Positions 1 to 12,073 of a stretch of 64,000 nt of DNA are shown in pieces. The stretch comes from Reticulitermes speratus (Eukaryota > Arthropoda > Insecta > Blattodea > Rhinotermitidae). The notes beneath the pieces are model-generated. The model was not told the origin of the DNA. It made no database searches and was given only the letters and a program-made list of their open reading frames with translations. Numbering within the stretch: position 1 is the stretch's first letter; the number at the start of each line of letters is the position of its first letter. Made by a program: the position numbers and the translations under genes. The DNA lies in contig JAJKFL010000011.1 of the NCBI GenBank assembly GCA_021186555.1, positions 8,394,001 to 8,458,000 of the forward strand, in the 5' to 3' direction.

Positions 1-1283
1 AAATGACCGTAACTACCATATGTGCCACCTGCTGTATACTAAAATATAATCTCTTCACTTTTCCCACAGAATAGATATATATGATTCTTACAATAAATGG
101 CTGCGTCCCTAAGCAATATTAAAATATTGATCTCCGTAATGAAGATGCATTGTTTTCTCTCTGGTAGGAAACAAATTTTTAGTAGACTCTTTTACGAGGG
201 CTTCAAGCTTCAAAACTGTAATCGCTCTTTCCAAAATTTAAATTTGTCGAATACATTACAGTGAAATAATATGATTAACATCAATATGGTTGGCTTGACA
301 AGACCTCAGTAGACACCGCGGCAAGGCGACCTACTGGGTCATGGTGGCCCCCAGACTACAGAATAATAGCACTTCTTGTGAAATCTTCTGGACTGAATTC
401 TGTCGTTCTAAGACAAGACGATATTCTACGAGGCCTGAAAATAAATTTTCTAATAAATGTAGTAGGCCCTGGCCGGGTATTTTACGCCACTAATCACTAC
501 ATTAAATGTAACATGAGCGGTTTTATTTCGCGAAAAATGATATGATAAGAGAGTGAAAGTTTTGTATAAATGTTTTTTTTTGGAAATAAGATATTGGAAG
601 GACGCCTTCATCTACTATTTTCCAGACATAAAGACACAAGAATTTGTCAGCGGTAGAGTTCGTCTTATATTTGGCTGAAGTGCCGAGGTTAGTTTAAAAG
701 AAGGCAACGTGCCTTCCAGCCAAATTTCCAAAGAGAGGACACTTAAAATAAAACAAATTATGAATCCCTTTTTAGAAAAGAACGAAGACATTTTATAGCC
801 CTTCGGCACGCATAAAATCTAGTCGAAATCTTGAAAGATATAAATTAGAGACACATTATTACCTACCCACGTGGATTAAGGCGTCACCGTATATCTCATT
901 GCGCACATGCAGGCGTCGTAACGAATGTTTCCCTGACATCAATGGAAATGAAAAAAAAATAAAGAAAATAAAGCGGAGGAAGATGAAATTCTGCATTCCA
1001 AATGACATCCAGAAAAAAGGGGCGAAATGCGAAAAGACAATAAAAGTAGGCAATTCCTTGTAAAATTGTACAACGAATTTTAACAACTCTAGCGACATTG
1101 CGCCAACAAAATAAAATATCCTCCTTCCCACTCTCATTCACAGTAATAATCGTTCCACATTCCGCAGGTGACGCCTTCGACACCATCAAAATATTAACGC
1201 CGAAGCGTGACGAAAATATAATTCTAACACACAAATAATTTGGAATCAGTAATATTTTAAAGAAGAAAGATCTCCTGAAGAAG
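1..1283. other. intergenic, no gene seen
   Basis: AT-rich sequence. Short reading frames on the minus strand lack recognisable motifs, and the longest one (896-1474) runs out of the neighbouring 35-bp array, so none is called. No repeat family recognised. Confidence 0.6.
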
Positions 1284-1633
1284 TACTGTGGAGTGACATG
1301 CCTTGTCTTTACCTCGCTTACTGTCGAATGACAAGTGTTGTTTATATCTTGGCTACTGGGAAATGAAAAGTGTTGTCTATATCTTGTTTTCTTTGGAATG
1401 ACAAGTATTCTCCATTCCTTGTCTACTGTGAAATAACAAGTGTTATCTATATCTTGGCTACTGTCAATTGACAAGTGTTGCCTACACCTTGCCTACTGTG
1501 AACTAACAAGCTTTGCCTATGACTTACCTACTGTGGAATGAAAGGTTTTGTCTATTTCTTGCCTACTCTCAAATGAGAAGAGTTATTTATTTCTTGCCCA
1601 CTGTGGAATGACATGTTTTGTCTATAACTTGCC
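1284..1633. repeat. old 35-bp tandem array
   Basis: About ten units of 35 bp built on TACTGTGGAATGACAAGTGT followed by a TGTCTATATCTTGCC-like part. Units differ from one another at several positions each, so the array is old and no longer homogenised. Period was counted by eye from successive 'tactgt' and 'cttgcc' anchors. Confidence 0.85.
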
Positions 1634-3940
1634 TAGATATCTTAGGAACAGGTAGAATTTCATGAAATGAGAATCTCTTAATTGTAAAAGAATTTGGGAT
1701 GATAAATGCTGTCTTTATTTAGGCTATTCACTAAGGAATTGGTAATCTTTCAAGGAACCAGGGTCTCCTAAACAAAATAATATGAGATGACTGTTTCTCT
1801 ATTCCTAAGCACCGTACGAATTAATATAACCTGTCATTTAATAATGATATGCTCAACATAATATGAAGTAACACTTGTTTTCCATGCTTGTCATAATTGC
1901 TTTAGAAATACGTAATCTTTTATGGACGAAGCTCTCCTGAGAAGAATAATGTGAAAGGACATTTATTTTATCCTTATTCTTCTCTCCTTGAGACTTGGTA
2001 AACCATCAGTCAGTGATGATCCCCAAAGAAAAATTCGTGCAAAATGTATGACAATTTAAAAAAAAACAGATTCTTCCCTTATGAATTATTAAAATTTTAG
2101 CGAGTCATGTAAATAATAATGTTACGGAATTACAACCACTCTCATTTAGTTTATTTAATACTATTTATAGAGAAGTACATGTTTATATTTTCCACGCTTG
2201 TAATCGTGTCTGGAGACTTCCATGATAAAACGTTAACCAACAAAACGAATTACATAAAATGCGGTATTTGTATATCAATAAAGCACCACACCAACTTACT
2301 ACTTTATAATTCATACCTTATATATATATATTATACATATATATTATAGCGTCTGTGCGAACTTTTGATTTGGAATTAATGGTGAATTAAAATAATAATG
2401 AATCGCGATTTGATATGAAAGTAAATTTTAAATAATACACAAATTTCATTAAATATTTTTTGCAAAATTTAGAATAACATACCAATTCTGAGTGTTCATC
2501 GTTTAGTTCGCCATGTGAAATTCGTTATATACAGGTAATATTTATAAAATGTGCTGAAATACCATTCAGGTATTAACAGTTAATTACAGAAAGAATCGGC
2601 TTTTATCTAAGGCATTTAACGTATCTGGGATAGGGAATAGTGAAACCTTTAGTTTATTATTATTATTATTATTATATTAAATTTTAGAGATTTTAAACTG
2701 TTTTATGTTAACTTAAACCGTCGCAACTGCCCTTCCGCTAGATGCACTTCCGCGGCTAATGCCATCAGTAGGATACTTGTATATGCAATGGTAGGTCTGT
2801 TTTGATTAATTACTTGTTATTAATGTAAATATTGAATTCGATGCTGTAGTTCGGTCACTGCGACATTTTTAAAACAAGTCAGCTATGTTCTGTCAGGGTA
2901 TTAGATTCTTCCCCAGTACGTCTTTTATATTGTTTTACTTCATATTTGTTTTGTTTCTTTAGTGTTCGTCTTGTGTATTTGTACTGTTTTGTGTTTTGTT
3001 TGTGCTTTTGTGCTGGCTTTGTAATTGGCACTTGTGCTGTTAAGTCTGCACGTTAATAAATACCCATTGAATTGAATTGAATTGAATTATTGTTATATCG
3101 CAAGATAACATTAAGCTTAATGTTAAGAATATTGGTTGTGAGGATAAAGCGGGAAGGAATGTGAAGTTAGTTTTAGGATCATAATTGACTTTCAGACTGT
3201 GCATGATTGTATTAATCCAGAAGGCCATGTGCTGAATTATTGACAAATTTGGATTTGTACTGAGAGAATTTCACGACCACGGAAATGAGTTAAGACTGAT
3301 GTGACTTAGTAAATTTACAGTACTCCTGCTACGTATTCTCAGTCTTAGAACTGCTGAGGAATATCCATGTGCGTAAATATTTGTGCGTAGTAATGTGGTT
3401 TAAAATGTGATATAAAACAATCATATCACAAAGAAAATAAAATTGCGTATATAGACTACACAAAGATGAGCAGAAGAGTGATTTGGATGCAGCGTGTATG
3501 GTCCTTTGTACCTCCTTCCGCATCCCATCTTCTTATCTATTCCCTCACCTGCATTCTCAATTCTAATCACGTGACCGATTTGTATGGAGTTAGCCAAGAG
3601 CAGGCATGCTCCAGATAACATTCACACCGCCACTCCTTCGCTACTGTAATTTGCCAAGTTTGCGCGGTCCAGCGAACCATAAAGCAGAATTCCATACTGC
3701 ATACACATCAGCTTCTAGTTGTTTTATCACGAGGTAGCTGCCTGCAATAATGAAAAGGTAAAAATATTAGATATTTACATTGAAAGGAATGTTCTGTCCT
3801 TAAACTCGACAAATTTGAATTGTTTAGAGTGATGTTGTAAGTCATTAGAACACAACTATCGCTTTGCAGATGTCACATTATAAAATATTTTAATTAGAAT
3901 ATAAGGCATTTGGACAAATTATTGTCATCATGAAGCTTAT
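1634..3940. other. intergenic with simple repeats
   Basis: No gene seen. A (TTA)n microsatellite lies near 2654-2676. A short (ATTGA)n run at 3066-3087 follows an AATAAATA box and a T/G-rich stretch at about 2880-3060. That arrangement resembles the 3' end and short tandem tail of a LINE, but no coding remnant supports it. Confidence 0.45.
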
Positions 3941-4329
3941 AAATATTATTCATTATATAATAATAATAACCATGGCTCAACAGCCCTATATGGACTCGGG
4001 CCTGGGTTACTGGGCGCATTCGTGGCAGTTGGTGACTGGACAACTGGCCGCGCTGCTGTTCTATCGATCCTGATGTGACTGCCAAGCCATCTGACAGGCA
4101 GTCAGGAGACTTGGGTGAGAAATTGGGGTTGAATTTTGCTTACGAAACATTTCTATTCATGCCGTAAGATTCTTTTACATGCCGTAAATCTACGACACGG
4201 CTTTACTTTCCGGATTTTTATCACCCTTAAAAATCCATCCACCTCGGTCGGGATCGAACCCGCAAACCTTGGGTCAAGTGGCGAGCACGCTAACCACTAG
4301 TCCACCGAGGTCGACAAATATTATTCATT
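3941..4329 (-). mobile_element. SINE-A copy with perfect 14-bp target-site duplication
   Basis: Element 3955-4315 is flanked by the same 14 bases, AAATATTATTCATT, at 3941-3954 and 4316-4329. On the minus strand it begins with a tRNA-like head (A-box-like TAGTGGTTAGCGTGCT, B box GGGTTCGATCCC), continues with a body containing AAGGGTGATAAAAATCC, and ends GGGCTGTTGAGCCATGG plus a (TTAT)n tail. The unmutated duplication indicates a fairly recent LINE-mediated insertion. Some internal stretches are deleted relative to the copy at 35174-35577. Confidence 0.93.
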
Positions 4330-4500
4330 GCTATGGGGAAAACAACTAATAATCCATGCTTTCATTTATGTCATTTTTTGAATACCCTTGAATTTAAAGA
4401 AAAATAGCGCAGATTCAGCTGGTTTCTAAAGAGAGATATTCACAGTAAATCGACATCGATCAACATAAACGTTGATTGTAGAATAAAAATCTATATTTTT

Positions 4501-4548
4501 TATCTTACATGTTTCGGTTTAGTTATAAACAGTCATCAGAGAGTCACA
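4501..4548 (-). ncRNA. hammerhead ribozyme-like motif
   Basis: On the minus strand: CTGATGA, one extra C, stem II of about five pairs (GTTTA/TAAAC) around a TAAC loop, GAAAC, AT, GTA. A short stem I of three pairs (TCT/AGA) closes it. The two core boxes are intact. The extra pyrimidine before stem II and the two-base stem III match a minimal variant rather than the canonical ribozyme. Confidence 0.55.
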
Positions 4549-5410
4549 AGCCTGAAATACATAATTACTTAATCCATACTGCTGATACATAGTACACAGT
4601 TCGCACGTTGGTGCAAAGGTCATGATAGTATATGTATGTCTGTCTAGCAAAATACGTACTTTGTAGGTTAGTAATAAAATTTCTATAACATTGGGGTGGT
4701 TTACCTAATCTGGATATTCTAATAAGTTATGTGAAAGAATCGAAGCTCTTAAGATGATTGAAGAATAGTAACCAGTGGTTAAGTTTTGTACATATATTCT
4801 ATTTACTTCTTAATAATATTACATTCTGAAATTTAATGTTTTGAGTATCCATAAAATAGTCTTTATTAATTATCATAATATACATATTTTACTGACCTCC
4901 ATATTTAGGTATTATTTTGCTTGGCAAGGTCATGTGGGCCTGTTGATTATTTTGTCTTGTACGGTATTTGATTCTTGCTTCATATCTAGGGAAGAGCGCA
5001 GGCAGTACAGCTGGTCTGCTCCTGAGAATTATACACTAGTTAATACGTAAGGGGAGGGTTGTCAATTAACATGCAGCATTAAGGTGTTGCATCGTAACAA
5101 TTGGCTCTGTGAATACGTACATTATTCTGGGATGACTATGTTACTGTCTAAGTAACATATATTTAGATAACGCAGTAAAAGTTTACTGTTGTTTTGTCAG
5201 TTTAAATAATTTTAATTCCTTCACACATTTTAGCTTATATAAGTAAGATAAATTAGAGTATTCTACTCTTGCAGAAAGATAAGTGCGACTAGTCTGCAAT
5301 TATGTTTTGCAGCAAGGACACAGATGTCATGCCATAATCTTTACACCATATTTAGGCTGTATGCTGCACCTAATTCATATGTATTGGACAGTTCTGCATT
5401 TTAGACTTAT

Positions 5411-5456
5411 GCCTCCCTGACGATGGCTTATAACTAAACAGAAACGTGTAGGAAAA
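5411..5456 (+). ncRNA. hammerhead ribozyme-like motif
   Basis: Plus strand: CTGACGA (position 7 is free to vary in hammerheads), T, a stem II with two mismatches around TAAC, GAAAC, GT, GTA. It is the inverted partner of the motif at 4501-4548 and has the same stem II loop. Stem I is weak (TCC/GGA). Confidence 0.5.
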
Positions 5457-5508
5457 TAAAAACTAAATATTTTATAATAATAAGGGAACGTGTAATTTTT
5501 GGTTATTC

Positions 5509-7260
5509 AGTGCCTTAAATTGCTAAAAGTAAGGACGAAATGGATCAGTTCAAAAATAAATCTGTCTGTCACAGTCACTGGACAACACATGTCAATTAGA
5601 AATAAATGTGCTACTAGAACTATTGTTGAATCAAATTATCAAAAAAACTACGCCACATATGGATTAAAAAGACCAGTTGAAATAATTATATATTATTATA
5701 TTAATTAATTATTAACTACTATTTTATTATTAATAATTAATTAATAATTATTATATTATATAATATTATATATTATTAGGGAAATAATTATTCTTTAGCC
5801 AAAATTACTCTCTTCTGAAATATAAAGCCATGTAGTCTGATATAAATTTACCAACATTCCTTAGAAACTTGCTGTCTCTATTTTCAGGATTAAAGATAAG
5901 AAGTATAATGAGAATTAAGGCAGCAGACCCCTCCGAAACGTTAGCTAAGTTTCTACCAAACAACACGATATCACTTTCGATACATCAGTAATATTCATAA
6001 TCACGACCATGAGAACCCCAAATTTTGTAGGCACTCTTGACTATGTAAAAAAATAAATTTCACAAATACGCGTAAATTATATGGAAAAAACGCCATCTTA
6101 TGTGACTCTTAATCAGGGGATCCACCTAGCAATCACTGTCATATAAAGTGCTAGGAGTATCACCGGCTTAAGAGTGTGCATTAGCGGGTGGCTCTGTTCA
6201 TTTCTGCTGTACGCGATTCAGCAGTCTCTTGTAGATAGGGCGCCACTGGTTCCCCGCACATGGAGTCTACGCTAGTGTAATTTGCTTTTGCTTTCCCTTA
6301 TTCTCTCTCTCTCTCTCTCTCTTTCACTTCCTCCATCTGCGCTGTATGACTTTCGTGTATGTAAAATCTTCACAAGATCTCTGTAATGTATTCCATCCAC
6401 ATCAGCTTGGTCCCTCTTCTGATACCGCCACGAAACCAAAAGCGTAATAATGATGCCATGATATGCTTCGCGCCCCACAGCCCCAATAATAGTTTATGAT
6501 ACAATACTGTAACTGTATGGCCTGTCGCAGTCACTTGGGACATGTCACGTGGTGTCTAATGTGGTTATGCTCTACTGTGCCAAGTTCCCGGTGAGAAGCT
6601 GCAATGTGCCTCATTAAGACGCTGCTATAATTGTGCTTCTGAAGTCGATAGGTCCGTCATCCACGTGCTATATGTCATGATTTGCCTCAAAAAGTTGTCA
6701 AACTCGGTGATAATTATATGCATCGCCTGATATAACATTAAGGAACTCAGCATTATGCCACTTGTTGTATTTATGTGTTTAGTATGAGTCTCAAAATCAA
6801 TACCTTTTATTTCCCTACACACATTAAACGGGTTAGTTTTTATAGTAGATACGAAAAGTGTTCTATGTGAGACAGTTTATTACATGCCTAATGTAGTTGC
6901 AAGTTAACCTTGAAATGATTAATCAGCTTGTTAACCATACCTTAACATATAGACTAAGTCTATCGACTTCATACTGACATGTCAAGTTATGTCACATTAA
7001 TGGGGATGTATTTTTAATAGTGCTGGTAACATACGTAGCCCTGCTAGGTTCATAGAGACATGTTAGGTTACAGTAGAATTTTGTAAGTTTCTGATGAAGT
7101 TACGTCACATTTGGAATCACTGACTTTATGGGCCTTGTCCATTTGTCATTAAGCAAGATAATGATTTTTAACACATGAAGATATACAGAATAAGTTGAAT
7201 TCAAAGTTTCTTTGAAAACAGCTATTTTATTTTAGAAAATCAGTAAAAGGGTGTGTAGAT
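5509..7260. other. intergenic; AT palindromic stretch and (TC)n
   Basis: No gene seen. Positions 5685-5780 are almost pure A/T with nested self-complementary runs (TTATTAATAATTAATTAATA). A (TC)n microsatellite lies at 6302-6322. A possible decayed ribozyme-like box (CCGAAACGTTAGC) occurs near 5935. Confidence 0.55.
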
Positions 7261-7261
7261 T

Positions 7262-7300
7262 TTACCACATGTTTCGGCATTATCAAGCCTTTTTCAAGTA
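7262..7300 (-). ncRNA. degenerate hammerhead-like motif
   Basis: The minus strand reads CTTGAAAAAGGC, an 8-base loop, GCC, GAAACATGTGG. The GAAACATGTG half and a three-pair stem II are present, but the CTGATGA box is replaced by CTTGAAAA, so it is probably inactive or a different structural family. It is isolated, with no inverted partner seen. Confidence 0.35.
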
Positions 7301-7914
7301 ATCTAAATGTAACTATATTTTATTCATGTTACGATCTTGAGTGTAACTCTGTTTCACTTAAATGTTTAAGTTGAAGCCAAATTGTAGTGCTAAGTTTTAT
7401 CCGCGACAACACTTTGCTCACATATATTAGCTCTGGTAAAAGAAGCCTTGAATCCAGTTATTGTGTATGTTGGTAACACACAGGCGTATTCAACTGTTAA
7501 AACATTGCACGAAGGTGGACAAATTTCATAAAAGATTCCAAATATAATTTTGTTTATAATATACACGATTATATATAGCTATTAATAATATAAATATACT
7601 TGCTAATTTTATACTGTCATGTAATTTTGTGTCTCATTAAAGCAGGTATAAACTATTATAAACATAAATGGATCATCCTGCTATAGTTATTATAAGAGAG
7701 TGGTTTCCACAGGATAAAAAATCAAGGAAATTTTAAATGGCATTTACAACTAATAAATATATTGCATTCATTTTAGTAAGTATTATAGAATTGAATTAAG
7801 GTGTTTCATAGAGACAGAAGATGTAAAGTCACTCCAAAACGCAATTGATTCTTTAACATTTAAGCGCCAATGGTAACTATTTACATCACCAGGTTCAACC
7901 TAAGTTCTGTATAT

Positions 7915-8070
7915 TGACCACCAGCACACTCTGTTCTTTGTGAGATAATAAACTAACTAACTCCATGGAGCAGAGTCCTTCCTGAGAAGCTAACAGGTCG
8001 TCAGCTAGTCAAGAAATTCCCCGCTTTTTATGGAACCCGAAGGTTCATTTCCGCACTCACAAGAACGAGA
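7915..8070 (-). mobile_element. LINE 3'-end fragment
   Basis: On the minus strand a reading frame gives AEMNLRVP, stop, KAGNFLTS, and then GRTLLHGVS before the coding end. The same end occurs at 43005, 50870 and 14205 (plus) and in weaker form at 25650 and 36665 (minus). Only the last few dozen codons plus some 3' UTR remain, as expected of 5'-truncated LINE copies. The clade is not certain. Confidence 0.65.
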
Positions 8071-8417
8071 TAATAAAAGAATTTTCATTTCAAATACATA
8101 TTTCTATACCTTCAAAGAGTTATGATATTTATTTTTAAAATCGCTCTAAGCCTACCATTGATTCTGTGGTCAAAATATGTACCTCGCTCCAATAAGCAAT
8201 GTTTCTAGGAAGGGTCACTCCGAACATAACTCACTGAATACAGTCATGTAATGGAAGTTAGTTTATGTCTCTCCTCTTTCTGTACCACTTCTCAGATTAC
8301 ATACCGTATTTTCGTATGTATCTATTCTTCAGAAGGTTTTATATAATGTTTCTTTATTGGTATATTTAATGACGCCCTATAACATATAAATTATAAATTA
8401 CACTATGTTTAAACAAT

Positions 8418-8738
8418 TTAGGGGTCACGCAGTGGTGCAGTTGGTTGAGACACTGCTATACAAGCCGGAAGGTCGCGGGTTCGATTCCCGATAGTGTCAT
8501 TGGAATTTTTCATTGACATAATCCTTTCGGTCGCACTATGGCCCTGGGGTCGACTCAGCCTGTGACAGAAATGAGTACCAGGATTATTTCCTGGGGGGTA
8601 AAGGCGACCGGTGCATAGGGCTAACAACCTTACCACCTTCATGTGCTGATTGTCTAGCAATCTGGAAGCCTCAATCTCCTGGAACCCTAAGGGTCTGTCA
8701 AGGCCTGTAATGGGATTGATTTACCTTTACCTTACTTA
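8418..8738 (+). mobile_element. SINE-B, near full length
   Basis: The head is tRNA-like: A-box-like GTGGTGCAGTTGGTTGAGAC and B box GGGTTCGATTCCC. The body includes CATTGACATAATCCTTTCGG and ACTATGGCCCTGGGGTCGAC. Related copies are at 43140 (truncated) and 60128. I found no clear target-site duplication, so the insertion may be older or the 3' edge misplaced. Reading frames across it are not genes. Confidence 0.85.
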
Positions 8739-9480
8739 GAGTAGAAAAACGTAAGGGAAGCAGATATATCTTCGGCGTATTTGACGATAAAATTGCTTTG
8801 TTTGTCTGCATTTTCTGGGAAAAGTCACTCAATTTTCTTTCAAGTCTCGAACTGATGGCCTTCCTGGTAGGCCTCCTAACTACGACCATGGTTGCTGCTG
8901 GGTTCTGGAATTGGATCGGTAGTGTGAAAGTCTTGTGATATGTATCGGCTACATTCAGAAAGCTGATCGGCTTACTTTCGCGGGATCCATCCTCGCAAGC
9001 AAAGCGGATCATATAATCCGTTACTCCGATATATAGGTTCAGTTCTGTGCCCGTACTTCCCCCTTGTTCTCTCCCACACCGCGACCCCAAGTTTATCGTG
9101 GCAGCTATATATCATATTGGAATTTGTCGGAAGGAATGATGGAATTTCCCTGTGGTTGAACAAGGACCCCTGTGCTTTTCGTTCTATATAAACGTCTCCT
9201 CCGGGGAGACAAGATTCACTTTGTTCTATCGCTCAGCGTTCGGCCATTGCGCCTACGTCTCTCAAAAACACAAAACATTCTGTGTAGTGTAACATTCCCT
9301 TTTCTTTCCGCTTTGAGGCACTGAGAGCATGGCACTTTCTGGAGCTGCTCAGTAGAGTTTGGAATTGGATTTCGACAGAAGACATGGAACTGACAGCGGA
9401 GACCGATTCCAAGCAGGCGACGTGTAGCCAGCCGTCTGGGTATCTGTAGTTCAAACCCTGAAACAGACAATTCTGGTTAC
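8739..9480 (-). other. GC-richer segment of unknown nature
   Basis: This stretch is less AT-rich than its surroundings and holds overlapping minus-strand open frames (130 codons at 8698-9090, 84 codons at 9216-9470). The frames have no motif I recognise, and the first runs into SINE-B at its 3' end. It could be an exon-like remnant, a LINE 5' region or an unlisted repeat; no function is assigned. Confidence 0.3.
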
Positions 9481-10199
9481 AATCGCTGTAGATATTAGTA
9501 AATCTTTAAGCAATCACAAGCTTAGCAAATTTAGTTTTACATTATATATATATATATATATGAGCTGTACTAGCGAATTCAGTAGGCTACTGTGAATAGG
9601 CCACTGTCTGAAGGAAAAATAAATCGTAATTCGACTCCCCTCAGGAGCATGAAATTTGTCTCTTCTCTAAAGTTTCCAGACCGGTTCTGAAATCCAACCA
9701 GCCTCCGTCTGGATAGGCAAATAAAGTGCTCCTTCCGGAGTAAAAGCAGATGAGGCGTCATCCTAAACATTTCCTTTCATCTGGTGCCGGCATTAGGAAT
9801 GAACGGGCCGAACTTGGAACTTTCCATATGTCTTCAGTGAAGTGCACAGGGACATTTTTACCTTAGTACACACATACGTGCTGTCCCACATATGTTTGCT
9901 GCTATAGGATGTCTGCGTGATAAAAGGGACTTTATAATGGAATAACGTATTGTAAATATGAAGTATTGAATTGTATCTCGAATCAACCTATTTTAAGTGT
10001 TAAAATCAGGAAAGTTTTAGGTTGATTCCTGAATATATCCAAGATATTTAAATCGGCAGAATAATTTCCCATATGCTTCAAGCGATTGTGTAAAAATAAG
10101 GTTTTCTGTCCACACCGTGAAAGCATATGCGGGAGTAAGGTTATAGATCCACTCATTCTCTAACTCATAGCTAGATTGAGGTAAGTACTTAACCTCACG
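9481..10199. other. intergenic; (TA)n
   Basis: A (TA)n microsatellite lies at 9544-9562. The rest shows no recognisable gene or repeat. Confidence 0.5.
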
Positions 10200-10380
10200 C
10201 TCCTCTTGTTTTCTTCGAGGTAAGAGTCCGAGCTTTCCATTGAATAGGATGTTGGGTCGGACACAGAGAGATTCCGGACTATTGGGATAAGAGAACGGTC
10301 TCTTACCCCTGCCGAGAATCAAAACCTGGATCGTCCAGTCTGTAACCTAATCACTATACTGACTGAGCTATCCCGGCTCC
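10200..10380 (-). mobile_element. SINE-G copy
   Basis: On the minus strand a tRNA-like head starts at about 10380 with GATAGCTCAGTCAGTATAG (A box), then GGTTTTGATTC (decayed B box) and CGGCAGGGGTAAGAGAC. A similar head is at 36225-36346 (minus). The body past the head fades into unknown sequence, so the left edge is approximate. Confidence 0.65.
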
Positions 10381-10521
10381 TTAACCGACTTTATTAAGTC
10401 GTAAGTTTAACTATGACTTTCAGCTCTTTTCCTTTGCGGTACATCTGATTAGATATACAGAAAAGTGCAATTTGAGAACAAAGTTTTTTAACAAAAAGTG
10501 AAACACAGTCTTACGTGTAAA

Positions 10522-10567
10522 ACGTCCGGTATGTTTCGACCCATTTTTAGACCATCCTCAGGGACGT
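10522..10567 (-). ncRNA. hammerhead ribozyme-like motif with 6-bp stem I
   Basis: On the minus strand: stem I strand ACGTCC, CTGAGGA, T, a wobble-rich stem II (GGTCT with GGGTC), GAAAC, ATACC, then GGACGT, which pairs perfectly with the first strand. Stem I differs in sequence from the other copies in the window yet stays complementary, which is the best kind of sequence evidence for a conserved fold. The usual GTA before the expected cleavage point reads ACC here. Confidence 0.6.
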
Positions 10568-10929
10568 GAAAGTAATTTTTGTGTAATTTGAAATTACCGA
10601 AGAATGTTACGTGTTTGTAGAAATAATATCTGTTCTCTATTCATAAATGAAATAAATAGATGAGTAAACAGTTAAGTAATAAATAAATAAGGAGTTAATT
10701 GTGTACATTGGAACCAACATTAAACGCATAACACAATAAGTGTCTGTGTTACCTCACTTTCCTCCATGATACTTTTTTTTTGATTTACAAAAATATTTTG
10801 TTCCAATTGGTCAATCTGGCACGTGATGGCTGCAGTCAAATTGACACTCTCAAATTATTTCTGTAGCTGCAATAAATTTATGTATAATTTCCATTTAAAA
10901 TCTGCTGATATATTCCCAGTCAATGTGTT
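10568..10929. other. intergenic
   Basis: Nothing recognised between the ribozyme-like motif and the LINE fragment. Confidence 0.5.
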
Positions 10930-11356
10930 GATGGACTTTATCACACAGTCGATGAGCGACACGCACTCTACGGAGCCAGAACACCACAGAGAAGATTAAA
11001 ATCGCGGAATAGCTTTCTCGGAACAGTGCAAGTTGAACCACCTGAAGACTTCCCCCTTACCCAGATTTACCCTAGTAGCCACCTCCTTGATTTCAAATAC
11101 TTGGAAATCTCTTAACCGCATTAGATCAGGGGTGGCACCAGTAAAAACAAATATGGTGAAATGGGGCAAAACAAACTCAGACGACCTGTATTGTGGCTGT
11201 GGAGAGGTACAAGATATGGGACATCTCCTGTCATGCAGGGACTGCCCCCAGAAATGCACCCTTGAGGATTTATGGCTTGCAAATACAAAAGGATTTGACG
11301 TAGCCCAATACTAGGCAAAAAATCTTTAATTTAATGGTCCGGACACGATAAACAAA
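10930..11356 (+). pseudogene. 3' end of a Jockey-like LINE ORF2, frameshifted
   Basis: The first part reads DERHALYGARTPQRRLKSRN in one frame. The C-terminal part is in another frame from about 11033 to the stop at 11314, with NRIRSGVAPVKTNMVKWGK, then LYCGCGEVQDMGHLLSC and DLWLANTKGFDVAQY. The Cys-rich CGC...HLLSCRDC tail is typical of the end of arthropod Jockey-type reverse transcriptase proteins. There is one frameshift near 11020-11040, and everything upstream (endonuclease, reverse transcriptase) is missing. The short 3' UTR ends around GGACACGATAAAC and an A-rich run. It is a dead 5'-truncated copy. Confidence 0.8.
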
Positions 11357-11764
11357 AAAAGAAGATCGCACAGTTTCTCAAAAATATATTTAATCTACGT
11401 CGTAATCAAAAATATTAACATACACACTAAATCTACCTATTCGAATAACCTAAAGTGTTAAATCTTACATCCTTAAATCAGTTTCTCTCGTATGGCATTC
11501 GTACGTTGGAGCGCTAATATCGTGACACCATTAACACACTTGTAATCAGAAAGGATATGTAACTTGACATACTCCTTTAATGTTCCCTCTGATTGTAGAG
11601 TGCCATATCTGTGTGGGGCAGCAATTGCATGTAATTACTTCCAGTTACTTCACACAGAACTATCAAGTGGCCAATATTTAAAACACGGCTTTAAATATGT
11701 TTAACACTTTTTACAACTTCATTTAAAGTACTTGGCACGCCTGGTGATATACTTTTTTTTAGTA
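11357..11764. other. intergenic
   Basis: AT-rich; no gene or repeat recognised. Confidence 0.5.
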
Positions 11765-12073
11765 AGAGTTTCTATCAGCTGTGCCATGCCTCAGGCGGTT
11801 AGTCGTCTGCCTCCCACCGCGGAGGCACGGGTTCGATCCCGTCAGTCAATGTGGGATTTGTGGTGGACAAAGTGGCACTGGGAAAGGTTTTTCCCCGAGT
11901 ACTTCGGTTTTCCCCTATCAATTTCATTCCACCGGTGCTCCTTTACTTGGAAAGATAAAAAAACTGATCACATTTCTCTTCATCTTCATCAAAGGGTTGC
12001 ACAAGAAGCCTTAAGGCTGCGGTATGTCCGTAGCATCTGCTGCGGGGCCCTTTACCACAAAAAAGTTTCTCTC
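11765..12073 (+). mobile_element. SINE-C with target-site duplication
   Basis: The element is 11777-12063. Near-identical flanks AGTTTCTATC (11767-11776) and AGTTTCTCTC (12064-12073) look like a target-site duplication with one change. The tRNA-like head has GGCGGTTAGTCGTCTGCC and B box GGTTCGATCCC. The body has TGGACAAAGTGGCACTGGG, GAGTACTTCGGTTTTCCCC and CTGCTGCGGGGCCC. Copies or relatives are at 23478, 34640 and 52498. Confidence 0.9.

Larger units (their letters stand above)
4455..5508. mobile_element. inverted-dimer element carrying two hammerhead-like cores
   Basis: The left arm (about 4455-4560, minus sense) and right arm (about 5400-5508, plus sense) are diverged inverted copies of one sequence. 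Each contains a hammerhead-like core with the same stem II loop TAAC. The right arm continues into GTGTAATTTTTGGTTA (5490-5505), a weak form of the terminal module seen in the other inverted elements. The roughly 840-bp centre has no recognisable coding sequence. Edges are approximate. Confidence 0.55.

Noticed and set aside
896-1474. 192-codon minus-strand frame
   Set aside because: About a third of it is the 35-bp array, and the rest has no motif or coding-like composition.
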